Shown: positions 45,271-56,376 of the stretch, in pieces
How the letters are laid out: each line of letters opens with the position of its first letter
Numbering within the stretch: position 1 is the stretch's first letter
NCBI RefSeq assembly: GCF_963576615.1
Contig: NC_088711.1
Span: forward strand, 16,455,182 to 16,519,181
DNA: 64,000 nucleotides
Direction: 5' to 3'
Source: Watersipora subatra
Lineage: Eukaryota > Bryozoa > Gymnolaemata > Cheilostomatida > Watersiporidae
Translations under genes and position numbers: made by a program
Notes under the pieces: model-generated
Told to the model about the DNA's origin: nothing
The model's database searches: none
What the model saw: only the letters and a program-made list of their open reading frames with translations

Positions 45271-46164
45271 AAAGTAGTTTGATTTGATTGATAAATTAAT
45301 TAAAAAATTAAATATATTACTAAATTAAACTATTTTAACGGCTGTATTTAATTGATAAAATATTTGCTGCAGGCATAGCACTGATTACTAAAAAACTGGC
45401 AGATCAAAGCTTAAGATAAGAACATGAACAATTTTTTCCATGAGCCGCATCAAGGATGTATTGTCAATTAATTGTCAATTTGGAGTTGTGCTACTATAAT
45501 AAGTAGTTTTGTCTGAGAATTTAGGAAATGGTTCTATTTCTGCTGTAGCTCGTGTAGGTCAGAAGTTATTACTGTTTTGCTAAGAAGAAAAACACCAACT
45601 CATTAAAAACAGCAAACGAAGATGCCAATCGCCTTATTCGCAAACGTCATTTGTATCGGGTATAGCAACGCTATCAGGATCACTGCTGCACGTTTCAATG
45701 TAATTGATGCACAGAGTAAAAAACCCTGAAGATCTCAATAGTTCACTAGTCAGCAGAAACAACAGTTAAAAAAATAGTAGCTCAGCTCCTGACCTATGAC
45801 CTCTTGACCTCAGCTCCATCTATGGAAGAAAGGAAACTTGAAAATTTTGGATCATAAAGAGAACCTTTGTAGGAATTTTTACAGAATCTGCTATTATTTT
45901 TGTATCCTCAAGTTGTAGCCTATATATGCCTTTGAAGCACTTTGATCTCTTATTTCAACTTTTTGACATCTCACTCAGCGTGATGACCGAGGAGTAGAGT
46001 ACATGCAAATGTCATTTATTAGTCGCCAAGCTTCTATAAAGCCATCTTCTTACTACTCTCTCTCTCTCTTCCTTTCCTCAGTGTGACCACAAGCTATTAC
46101 AAACCACTCTAAGTTTATAACAATACTAATTACTGATGTAGGTGTACTATAAGTGTATAATCAC
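45271..46164. other. Remainder of copy D intron 5
   Basis: Aligns loosely with copy B intron 5 (6660-7220), with an insertion at about 45420-45990. No exon is seen. Confidence 0.45.
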
Positions 46165-46340
46165 CTTGTGAACAGTATGCCAATGTGCAGGTTCAGCCTT
46201 GAATTTTCTATCCATGAGCTTTTTAAAGCCATCAAGGGTTTGTTGATAAACTCTTTGGCATCAGTCTTGGCTGATCTTTCTCATTAGCCTAGTTATATCA
46301 TTCTGTTTGTCAGCAGAGTGAGCTGACTGTTGTGCCATCG
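46165..46340 (-). pseudogene. Copy D exon 5 with in-frame stop
   Basis: 176 nt with intact splice borders and no indel. CAA GAC TGA TGC replaces CGA GAC GGA TCC of copy B, giving a stop. Further changes (YWLTVYK to HWHTVHK) suggest relaxed constraint. Confidence 0.75.
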
Positions 46341-46740
46341 CTGCCAAGTATATGTTACGGAATAATGTTTTTACTTCTACAATTGATTTACTTTTTGTCA
46401 GATGAGAACAACGGGCTTATAAGGCTGCTTTACAGCTAGAACTTTGTGGTATGGCGATTAATCACCTTGTTACCAGGTTAGCTATAAGCTATTTTTAAGG
46501 CAAGACAATTTGAAAATCACCACCATTTAAAAATGCCACCAATCATATAAACAATATAATTGTGTAATGCCGATTTATCTCACACCTTACGGCTTTCAGA
46601 GTGACTGATACTGGAGCTAAATCTTCCTGCCTCATTTCATGGCCTTTCACATACAGAGGAATTCATGAAATAAATGTTTTGAACACAAAACAGTTTCTTT
46701 TTAAGTTAGAAGCTTATTTTTAAGTTAAAAACTCATTTCC

Positions 46741-46790
46741 ACTGGCTTGGTTTCCTTCTATATCACTATTCTCTGCTGAGGCAGCTTGGT
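46741..46790 (-). pseudogene. Copy D exon 4, truncated
   Basis: Begins like copy B (DQAASAENSDIEGNQASGNE) after ATTATTTAG|AC, then runs into unrelated sequence, losing the donor and the second half of the exon. Confidence 0.65.
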
Positions 46791-46799
46791 CTAAATAAT

Positions 46800-47640
46800 G
46801 TATAAAACAAGTATGAAGGTTAATTAGATATTTTATAGACTTACATGTACTTACGTATACGCATTTACACATGTTTACAGCAATTTGGAGTTGAAACTAT
46901 CCTCTTTGCATGTCTGTCCTTCTTTCCATTACTAGGAGAGGTTACTGTGGGAAAAAAGACAGACTGGGAAACTAAACATTAATACAGAGCTTAGTTTGAA
47001 GGAAGAGCTAGTGAAAAACCAAACATGTTTTTTTGCAGGTTCAGCCAGCACCTAAATACCAGAACACGGCTACAATTTCATCAACAGACTTTATATACAT
47101 ACATTTCTATACAGTATCTATATATAGAAATCTCAGTGTTTGTCTGCCGTTTTTTTGTCGTCTGTCGTTAGTGTGTTCAGTTATAGTGATCAAAATCTAG
47201 GAATATAAAATCCACATTACACTAGATTTGCACTCAGAGGCTCCAGGCCTGACAGACAGGCATGCTAAACCACTATGTTACATTATCCTTGCCAACTATG
47301 GAAAATGTGTGCACATACTTATGTAGTGCTTGCAAAAATACTATTGGCCTGCTTAACATTGCAGGTAACATCTTTACATGAAACATCAAGCTTGCTTTAC
47401 GGCTCTTATTATACTGAAGATTTTGAATAGCTCAAGTTACTAGCTTAAGTTACTCAAAGTCAGTGGGTAATTATCTTTATTACCCGTGCAACGCCGAGCA
47501 TTACGCTATCATATTATATATACATTATATATGTATATATATATATATTATATACATATATATTATATATATCCTATATATATGTATATATATATATATA
47601 CATATATATAGGATATATATGTATGTATATATATATATAC
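46800..47640. other. Copy D intron 3 left part
   Basis: Contains a degenerate tRNA-like SINE remnant (about 47220-47320, 'gacaggcatgctaaaccact' on the reverse strand) that is also in copy E (61200-61290) but not in copy B. A TA-rich microsatellite at 47510-47640 follows, into which the retroelement inserted. Confidence 0.5.
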
Positions 47641-47641
47641 A

Positions 47642-47717
47642 GGACAGATAGCGCAGTTGGTAAGGTATCAGGACAGTGATCATTAGGTCCTAGGTTCAAA
47701 TCCCAACAACTGCACCT
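47642..47717 (+). mobile_element. tRNA-derived SINE-like head
   Basis: TAGCGCAGTTGG at 47649-47660 matches the RNA polymerase III A box and GGTTCAAATCC at 47693-47703 the B box, about 32 bases apart as in a tRNA. Flanking stems are too degenerate for a functional tRNA. It lies at the 5' edge of the retroelement sequence. Confidence 0.6.
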
Positions 47718-47896
47718 TTCTGGTAGTCCTTAGACAAGACCATTGCTTGTATAATGTCTACAACCTCTATGATGAGTGCAATAACCAAAGCCATGCTGGC
47801 TCGGACGTCGCCCGGTCAAACAAGGTTCGCGCTGCCTGTAGCTGAACCAGGACAAGGCAGTGGAAAATGGTACGACAATCAATCAAAATAGATTGA

Positions 47897-49661
47897 GTGC
47901 AGTTTACCTTCTCATGCAGAACAAGTTGGCCTGTGGTAATAGACAATAAGAATAATATTGTCGGAAAATGGGCTACTGGTTCAAAACGGATGAGATGGAC
48001 TCGGACTGATAACACTGACCTCATTCAGTGCTACTTTATGAGTGAACCTCAAAAGTGGGGCTATATGGGAAGGATGCGTCAACTGTGGATAAACATGCGC
48101 CCTGAATTGCCACTAACCGCTAAGCAACTTGTAGCTCAAAGAAGTAACATAATCAAGCGGCACCTCATATCAGAACTTGAGGTAGATGAAATTAGTGAAC
48201 AGTTCACCCAAGGAACCTCAACCAATGAGGAGTGCATATCAACACACACAGTCACACATACACGATCTTGTGTTGACTCACAAGTTGAAGAAGACATGCT
48301 ACAAAAATAAGATCAAGGACTTGCGCAAGAAAGTTAGTAGGCTCAGTGAAAGATCTAACCACAGTTTGGAGCGTCCAAAAAGGGAAGCCACAATAGAAGC
48401 TCTAGAATCTGCCAAACAGCAGCTAGTAGCACTCTCGGCACGACTAAAGCGGTACACCAAAGAGCGGGATAACAAGAGAATGAACAAACTGTTCATCAAT
48501 AATCCATCCAAAGTGTATTCTCAGTTCAAAGGTGAACTGCGGAGGCCAATGTCAGATCCTCCCCGATCCAGCACTTCAAAGTTCTGGAAGGACATCTGGG
48601 AGAAAGAGACTACATATAAAGACTGAGGAAGCCATCAAAGAAACAGATATAGCAACTCGTAAACTGCTGATCATGCATGGAGCACTCCACCCAAAATCTG
48701 ATACTACTAGATTGTATCTCAATAGGAAAGATGGCGGTAGGGACTCAAAAGTGTACAGCAGACAGTGAAGGATGAAGAGCAAAGCATCAAAGCCTATGCA
48801 GCCTCTATGGCCACTTCAGATAAGTTGCTAGCTGAATTTCAATCTGCTGCTCTTACAATGGACCTTCTCCCTGATGATGAGAAAATTGACTGGCACACGA
48901 AACCTCTTCATGGTGCTTACCACCGACAAATATCTAAGGTTGGGGATCTTCACCAGACATATATGTGGCTGAACAAAGGAAATCTAACGGCCAATACAGA
49001 GTCGCTACTCATGGCAGCCCAGGAGCAAGTGCTCCCAACAAGGCAACCCCAAACAAAAATCTATCGCACTAGAGACGATCCTAGATGCAGAATGTGCAAA
49101 GATGCACCTGAGACCATCCAACACATCATCAGTGGATGCAAGCAGCTAGCAGGAAATGCATACACTGAGCGGCATAATCATGTCGCAGGTGTTGTGTATA
49201 GAAGTCTATGTGACGAGTATGGTCTTAATAAACCACAACACTGGTGGGAAACTCCTGGTAAGGTCAATGAAAATGATCGCGCTAAGATCCTCTGGGACTT
49301 TTACATCCGGACTGACACGCATGTCCTGGCAAACCAACCAGATATAGTCGTGGTAGACAAGGAGAACAAGAGAGCTACTATAATAGATATAGCAGTACCC
49401 AATGACTACAATATAGACAGCAAAGAAAAAGAAAAGGTAGAGAAATATCTCCCTCTTGGAGAAGAGATTGAAAAATTCTGGGATGTAAGAACAACCGTAA
49501 TCCCAGTAGTCATTGGGGCACTGGGCGCAATAACACCGGCGCATAAAATGTGGCTTGCCCAAATACCAACAGCATTCAACTTAGGTGAGTTGCAGAAAAG
49601 TGCGCTACTGGGAACAGCTAAGATCTTAAGGCAAGTGCTCAAACTCCCAGGTCTCTGGTAG
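47897..49661 (+). pseudogene. Non-LTR retroelement polyprotein lacking its RT domain
   Basis: The N-terminal part (47960-48310) has KWATGSKRMRWTRTDNTDLI and GYMGRMRQLW. A frame change leads to a basic coiled-coil-like stretch ending FWKDIWEKE (48186-48615). Next comes ATRKLLIMHGALHPKSDTTR (48655), sequence that normally follows the RT thumb, so the whole RT is deleted at about 48610-48640. A one-base loss near 48732 shifts GGR-GLKSVQQTVKDEE into the last frame (48765-49661). That frame has a CX2CX8HX4C knuckle (CRMCKDAPETIQHIISGC) and QPDIVVVDKE...IIDIAVP, a PD-(D/E)XK-type restriction-like endonuclease. It ends GALGAITP...LLGTAKILRQVLKLPGLW. Not functional as a retrotransposase. Confidence 0.78.
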
Positions 49662-49722
49662 GAGACCCGAGTCAGAGCAGAAACTACCACCCATACGGGT
49701 TAATCGAGGTGAAACAACAATT

Positions 49723-49759
<37 letters not shown>

Positions 49760-49765
49760 CTGCGT

Positions 49766-49850
49766 GTGTGTGTGCGTGCGTGCGTGAGTGCGTGTGTGTG
49801 TGAAACTGTGATTCACACACAAACTGTGATTCATATACAAGTGTGTGTGA
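49766..49850. repeat. TG/GTGC-rich microsatellite
   Basis: gtgtgtgtgtgcgtgcgtgc-type tract after the (TA)n at the retroelement 3' end, followed by an inverted pair of 'tgtgattcacacac'. Confidence 0.8.
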
Positions 49851-50345
49851 ATCACAACTTGTATATCAGTTGACATATAAGTTTGTATATACTTCTATAT
49901 CGATTGATATAAATTGCTGATTTATATTACATGTGCAAATATGCATATTATTCTTATTGTCTATTACCACAGGCCAACTTGTTCTGCATGAGAAGGTAAA
50001 CTGCACTCAATCTATTTCGATTGATTGTCGTACCCAAGCGATGCTTTGCAAGTTGAGCTAGTCCAACCTGCAACTCGATTAATTTTTTTAAATATATTTT
50101 AGTCGGCCAAGAATAATAAATTTTTGAAATTTATCGCCATATAAAAATTTTGACAAACTCTGTGCAACTAATAATGGGTCAATGTACATTCAGCATAACT
50201 CTTGAATGATTGTTGAATGCTTGGGTGTAAATCTTTAGAATTTGGAAAAAGATTTGAATGAAACATAATGATCTTGTGTTCTGACCTCGTCTACTATATC
50301 ACAAAATAAACAAATATGTAAATGTTGTAAAAATATAATAGTCAC

Positions 50346-50393
50346 CATGATCTTTACTTGGAGACCAGAAACAGCGTAGGCATTTGCTCATTC
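50346..50393 (-). pseudogene. Copy D exon 3
   Basis: 48 nt, same phases as copy B: (R)MSKCLRCFWSPSKDH. Acceptor TTTTTGTAG|GA, donor CATG|GTGACT. It keeps the CLRC motif. Confidence 0.6.
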
Positions 50394-50637
50394 CTACAAA
50401 AAAATGAGTACAACATGGAGCTATCTTTAAACTAGCTAATCCAAAATATAGTGTATAATATCTCCTTGTTAAACTATGATCAGTGGTTCTCCTTTTCCTA
50501 GCGCTCTTTTATCACTATGTAAATACTAATATCATACAAGGTTAATTTGAGTTGTTAACTCAACTGTATCTAAAATGAACACTTTGTTGAGGGCAATCTA
50601 CTCTAAAGCTTAGGTAGTAATCTATTTTTGTAAAGCC

Positions 50638-50988
50638 TAGTTCATATATACGTTGCAATGCACCGGCGACAACACCCCAGGTTATTAGTGGTGAAATGGG
50701 AACCTACGCGCCGAGGACCGCCGGTAGTTGCCGGCGGCAAGGCAATAGTTCAGTTATTTTCAAATTTCACAAAAGGCCGCAAGCAATACCTTCCCAAAAT
50801 GCACTGTACAGGGGAAGGTCGCCATTATAGAAACGACATGGCGAGCGAACCTTTTATTTGATTACGCGATTAAGTTTAGTGATGCAGCTTTATATGTGAA
50901 CATATGCCACCGAGCCTAGCGTTGCAAGCGTTTTGCTGGGCAAGTTACCGCCGGAGTCTCGCAATCGATATGGGAACCAGGCTTTAGG
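50638..50988. mobile_element. GC-richer MITE in copy D flank
   Basis: Ends AAGCCTAGTTCATAT and, inverted, AAGCCTGGTTCCCATAT, flanked by TA. It is clearly more GC-rich than its surroundings ('aggaccgccggtagttgccg'). Absent from the same place in copy B. Its family is uncertain. Confidence 0.55.
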
Positions 50989-51265
50989 TTTCAAGAACAT
51001 CGTAAGGGACAATAATTGATTTGATTGGCAAGTTGCAGCTTTTGTAGCCTCCCTATTGGATGAAGCTAGATCAATGATTTTGACCAATTGTTCAAGAAAA
51101 AGTAATGATGTTCAAGCTCGCTCAGAATATAGCTTGCAATATAGCTCAGAATATATCATTGGCTGAGTTAGCAAGTCAGGACAAATTTTGATATGGTGTG
51201 ACCAGGTGTGATATGGTGTGATATGGTAAAAAATGTACGTCATTTACCATCATAAATGTAATTTA

Positions 51266-53840
51266 TCCCACGACCAAACAAGAGCGAAGCGATTGATTGG
51301 GAGATTTATGATAAATGCACATGTGCACACAACTCCCGAAAGATTATCCGTTAACGGCCGTCACCAAACCCTTGTTACGAAATCCTATCAACAAATTTAA
51401 CTATTTTTCAGTAAAATCGTTTAAGTATAATAATGATACAAAACGCATAAAAACCTATTTAAATATGTTACTAAGCCTTTGAAAGGTTACCGCAAATTCC
51501 TAAAATTAACCCATCTGATCGGATTATTCATAAATAGACAGATTAATTCTGCCAAAAATCGCTACAAAACGCTTGAACAGCTTGGTTTATTAATAGTTTC
51601 GACCGACCTACGAAAGACCAATAAAGCCGTGCGACAGATAGTAGAACTATTTAGCAGTGCGCAATTCAGCACGAGCAAAACGTGCTCATTTCACCAGTCT
51701 ATGGCATTGTTTAATTGCCAAGAAGGTTTGTGTACTGTTTGAGACTGTTTGAGGCGTAGACCGATTTACAGGTACGAAAATGTGGTGCACAGTTTATCAG
51801 CCTACGTTTTTGTCCAATTACTGAAGGTTTTTCAAATTATCTAGAACATCAGCCAGATTTCTTTACATCTTATCTACAAGGTAGGGCGTTACTACAACGC
51901 CCTTTTATGACAAGAATATTTCTTTATTTCACTCCAGTTTGCATAAAACTTTCAGACGCGTGAATGCCAATGCTTGCTTTCTGTTACATATCGCTGTCAA
52001 AACCATTCTACATTCACAACACAGCCAACTTTCAAACTGTATATATTACACGGCAGCTTGCCATTTTACTTTTAATATTGCATTTCAATATAATAAGAGA
52101 TTTAATAAACATATTTCATTATTGCTGTTGTTAGTTAAATTACGTACAGTAGGTTAGGTCTACAGCTTGAATTAATAGGCTATTTATTTTATTATTGTAA
52201 TATAAGTTTGAGATAGTTAGTTATTTATTTTATTAATATTTATTTCTGTTACATATCGCTGTCAAAACCGTTCTACATTCAACACAACCAACTTTCAAAC
52301 TGTATATTACAATGTATTTTACTTTTAATATTGGATTTCAGAGATATAATAAACATATTTCATTATTGCTGTTGTTATTTAAATTACGTACAGTAGTTTA
52401 GGTCTACAGCTTGAATTAATATTTATTTTATTGATGTAAAACATAAGTTTGAGATAGTAGTAAATTAGGTCTGATTTTTATACAACCTTTCGTTTTGCAT
52501 AATTGACCTTTTGAATTTCATTTCAAAACTATTTGACAACTACCATGGACATACAACCTTTAAGAACATTACGTCGTCGCCGTGGCCGTCCACGTGTCTC
52601 TCAATTATTACGTAGGAGGAGAAATAGAAGGTCCTCACAGCAACCATCAACATCAAATGCTAATGTTCAACAACGCGCTACTCAAAATAATAACAACTCA
52701 TCTGATTCAGAGAATTCTTTAGTAGATGCTGTAGGCGATGTGAATGATATGGACTTGGCAGCCCCTTTGTTTCCAGATGATGATCATGATTTTATGGACA
52801 TCGTTGACTGTGAAAATATTGCACAAAACAATATTGCTCCTCCCAATGCTGCCCCCTCCATCACATTCATCCTTTTCAATCTTTAGATTGTCCTGATTTT
52901 CAAGAACTGCGTAAAAACTTTCTAGGCAGACTTGACAACAATATATCACAGCTCACATGTACTGGATGTAATGAGAAACATTTTGCTACATACAATGCTC
53001 AAATACAACTATGTCATACGTGCCAACAAGTTAGACCTGACGCTGTTATTAAATTCAGTGCAACCAACAATATGGACCCAGGTCCATCAGTTCGCGAGTT
53101 ATGCTTAGAGCAAATCTTTGGGTTGAGAAGAGATTAGTCAATGGTTCAATTGGTACTGTCTTGCGTATCATATACTGTGCAAATCAAGGCCCACCTGCAT
53201 TACCTGCTTTCGTTGTCTGCATATTTCCAGATTTCCCGAACACCCCAACAGTTTTCCAGTTATACCTATCAAGCGTACTTGGACTGCTGGCCATGCCACT
53301 CTTAGCCGTACAGGCATTCCTCTCCATCTAGCATGGGGTTTGACAATACACAAGAGTCAAGGTCTTACCATGGCTAAAGCTGTCATTGATATAGGCCACC
53401 ACAAAATGACCGCTGGAATATCGTTTGTTGCTCTCTCTCTCGAGTTCAAAAAATCAATGACTTACTTGTTAACAACTTTGCTAGGGAGCGCATCACTCGA
53501 TTAGCTATCAATGACCAAATCTTACAACGCAAAAGAGAGGAGACTAGACTGCCCGACCTTTAACACATACTGTATACTTATAACAGATATTGTAATATCG
53601 ACAATTTACCAATTACTCGTATACCTGGTTTCAACCCAACTTTACCTCCAAAATAAACTGTTAGTTGCGCCTTTTTAGAGTCGTGCTCCCTCAAATTTAT
53701 TTTATATCATCTCAAACAAGTCTCATTTACATTATACTCTGTCAATTCCTGCTGAGAACTACTTTTTCAACAACCAACAGTACCCTTTCTTTTTTCCATT
53801 ATTACTTTGGTCGTGGGCTGTATGACAGTGGAATTTCTAG
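51266..53840 (+). mobile_element. Helitron with internally deleted Rep/helicase gene
   Basis: The 5' end TCCCACGACCAAACAAGAGC is preceded by A, and the 3' end is GGTCGTGGGC...GGAATTTCTAG at 53840. Directly followed, without spacer, by the 5' TC of a second Helitron. Left part 51300-51830 matches 21616-22822 inverted. Confidence 0.85.
52533..53563 (+). pseudogene. Helitron protein remnant: N-terminal zinc finger joined to helicase C-terminus
   Basis: The N-terminus (52533-52886) is Arg-rich (TLRRRRGRPRVSQLLRRRRN) and then acidic. In another frame the Helitron zinc finger follows: CTGCNEKHFATYNAQIQLCH-T-C and NNMDPGP (52959-53090). At about 53097 it jumps to the end of the PIF1-type helicase: LRANLWVEKRLVNGSIGTVL (53104-53163) and then HLAWGLTIHKSQGLTMAKAV (53325-53384). 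The end is RVQKINDLLVNNFARERITR...RLPDL-stop (53563). The HUH Rep nuclease and helicase motifs I-IV are deleted, and frameshifts are present, so the copy is non-autonomous. In complete relatives the protein is far longer (more than 1,300 residues). Confidence 0.8.
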
Positions 53841-54882
53841 TCCCACGACCAAACGAGCGGAGCGAAGTGTGGGAGTTTTTATGATAAATGCATGTGCACA
53901 CAACTTACGAAAATTATTCATCAACAATGAGACGAACCCTCGTCAAGAAATTTCATCAACAAATTTAAGCATCGTTTTGTAAAGTCGTTAAAGTATAATA
54001 ACAAAACAAAACACATTTAAACCTATTTAAATATGTTACCAAGCCATTGAAGGGTTACCACAAATTCCTAAAACTAACCCATCTGATCGGATTATACACA
54101 AATAGAGATTAATTTGGACGAAAATCGCCACAAAATGCTTGAAAAGCTTGGTTTAATAAAAGTTAAGACCGGAAATTGAAACGCCGAGCGACAGATAATA
54201 GAACGATGAAGTCTTGCGCATTTCACAAAAAATAACGTGCACTTTTCACCAGTCTATAGCATTGTCGAATTGCCGAAGGTTTCGGCAATTAACATAGGAG
54301 TAAAGAAATCGTTTCATTTTTGCCGATTTCAATTTTTTCATTTTCATTTGCCGACACATTTGAATACTTTGGCATTCTAACTGATGTCCAACACAGTGTA
54401 AGTAAAGCAAATGAGGATGATATTTTTTTAACGTTTCTTGTGAGATTATTACAATAATTAATTATAAGTTTGGATGACTACAGAACAATGACTACGTAGT
54501 ACAGATTTTCTAAAAATCTATATAAATATCACAACTTCGTGATATTGTTAGCTATGTCGTTTTGAAATGTAAACAAAATTGTGCATTGGTTTTATATTAT
54601 TACTATATAAATAATATTGGTTATTCTAATAATATCAGTGCATTTTACTTCTAATATTGGCCAATATTGCATTTCTCTTTTTGCAGGAGGAGAGATATAA
54701 ACATATAATCTTTTCCTCTCATTATTGCTATTTGTTGTATATAATAACACCCACACCCAGTACATTACAGCTACCATTGCAGTTATCCTATTTGACTGCT
54801 AATATTGCATTTCTCAACCATCAGTACCCTTTTTTTTCCAATATCACTTTGGTCGTGGGCTGTATGACAGTGGAATTTCTAG
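53841..54882 (+). mobile_element. Second Helitron, head-to-tail with the first
   Basis: Starts TCCCACGACCAAACGAGCGG and ends GGAATTTCTAG at 54882, followed by T. Non-coding, about 1.04 kb. Collinear with 25573-26800. Confidence 0.87.
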
Positions 54883-54885
54883 TAT

Positions 54886-55040
54886 ACTTATGTAGCTTAT
54901 TCGTGTTTCTCATTCTGGTTTGTCAATTTTCAATCTTTTTTATCAACTATTGAAAACCTGTGTGCAGCCTTGTACTATCTCCATGTTGTAATAAGTGTTT
55001 TATCGTTTGTAGTTTTACGGTGAGAAATAAATAAATACAT
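54886..55040 (+). repeat. Retroelement 3' tail with (AAATA)n end
   Basis: 'gtaataagtgttttatcgtt' followed by 'gtgagaaataaataaatac'. An inverted copy is at 59319-59480 inside copy E. The short tandem AAATA end resembles the 3' end of a LINE or SINE. Confidence 0.5.
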
Positions 55041-55046
55041 ATATAT

Positions 55047-55717
55047 TAGAGCTGTTCGATGTCTACCTGCGCTATGCATTCAATTTCAGAGTTGTTTCCT
55101 CCTGAAAACTGAATGAAACCGAATCTTCATTTGTTACCTCGGTTTGCTCATATGGGCATTATGAACCGCATCGAACCGAGATTTGTATATTTATTAATAA
55201 ATAGTAAACTAATAATTAATATTTGCAAAAAATGTTCAAGTAATGGTGTCATTTTCAATTATATTAATATTAATTAACCAATACAATTTGAAAAATGTTA
55301 TCCTCTTTAGAATTTAATGAATCAACATCAAATTAATTAATTTAAAAACAATTGAATAAATATAAATCAAAAAATTACAATATGCTCAGGACAAATACAA
55401 TCAATGAAGATTAATACCATAATAAGATATTACAAATATGAGTCTCTTAACTACAAAAAATCACATGAGTTAATTTGGCAAGAGTCAAGACTGTTGCTAC
55501 TATTTGGATGAAAAAAAACTCTAAACACATTTGCTGACCGATCAATGCTTTCACGAAACTTTGCTTAGGAAGCTGCTGCGTGGGCATGCGCAAACACTGA
55601 ATCGAATCGTTATGTAAAATTCGGTTCAGACGCAGTTGTCTTCTCCTTCTGAATCGATCAACCGAGAGAGAACAACTATCGAAAAACCGAATGCATTCGA
55701 ATCGTTATCCAGCACTA
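55047..55717. mobile_element. hAT-like MITE with 8-bp target duplication
   Basis: Ends TAGAGCTG and, inverted, TAGTGCTG. ATATATAT is on both sides (55039-55046 and 55718-55725). The interior is non-coding, with 'gaaccgag' and 'gaatcgat' type motifs near both ends. The target lies in TA-rich DNA, so the duplication is less diagnostic than usual. Confidence 0.7.
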
Positions 55718-55972
55718 ATATATATACAAGATAGCATGAGGGGAGAATATGGAGGTCCCTCTTATAGAAAGATAAATAATGAGAGGTCATAAGTTAATGA
55801 CGGTAGAACAGAATACAATTCTCCCAACTGAGCAATGGATTTACCAAAATCCATAAACAGAGGCCATCATGCTTTTCACCATTATGACCATATCAGTGCT
55901 TGAAGGAGCACGTGGAAAAACAAAGGATTGACAGATAGTCTCATTAAAGTACGTAAAACTTACCTCTCACTC

Positions 55973-55976
55973 TCTC

Positions 55977-56042
<66 letters not shown>

Positions 56043-56159
56043 CCTCTCTCTCTCCCTCTCTCTCTCCCTCTCTCTACCTCTCTTCCCCTCTCTCCCCCTC
56101 TCTCCCCCTCTCTCCTTCTCTCCCCCCTCTCTCTCTCTCCCTCTCTCTCCGTCTCTCTC

Positions 56160-56204
<45 letters not shown>

Positions 56205-56376
56205 CTCTCTCCCCCTCTCTCCCCCTCTCTCCCCCTCTCTCCCCCTCTCTCCCCCTCTCTCCCCCTCTCTCTCCTTCTCTCCCCCTCTCTCTTTCTCTCT
56301 CTTCCTCTCTCCCCCTCTCTCCCCCCTCTCCCCCTCTCCCCCTCTCTCTACCTCTCTCCCCCTCTCTACCCTCTTT
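55973..56376. repeat. (CT)n / CTCTCCCC satellite tract
   Basis: About 400 bp of pyrimidine-only plus strand: pure CT runs at both sides and an interrupted ctctctcccc 8-10-bp repeat at 56205-56350. A candidate triplex (H-DNA) former. The 150-residue open frame it creates is an artefact. Confidence 0.97.

Larger units (their letters stand above)
47642..49725 (+). mobile_element. RT-deleted non-LTR retroelement (R2/R4-type, restriction-like endonuclease)
   Basis: It occupies the TA microsatellite of copy D intron 3. It starts with the tRNA-like head and ends in a 3' UTR (49662-49715) that runs into (TA)n. The N-terminal and C-terminal coding parts remain while the reverse transcriptase is missing. 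No long poly-A is present. Confidence 0.7.
40056..50393 (-). pseudogene. Copy D: decayed paralogue of copy B
   Basis: Recognisable exons in gene order: exon 3 50393-50346, exon 4 46790-46741 (3' part lost), exon 5 46340-46165, exon 6 42097-41990, exon 7 40826-40721, exon 8 40117-40056. Exons 1 and 2 are absent; the sequence right of about 51230 is Helitron. Exon 5 has TGA at 46263-46261 where copy B has GGA, so the frame ends there. A 3-kb TIR element sits in intron 5 and a retroelement in intron 3. Exons 6-8 remain open and spliceable, so the 3' half may have decayed only recently, or could be used by another promoter (speculation). Confidence 0.72.

Noticed and set aside
47642-47717. Possible functional tRNA gene
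   Set aside because: A and B boxes match, but acceptor and anticodon stems do not pair; better read as a SINE-like head.
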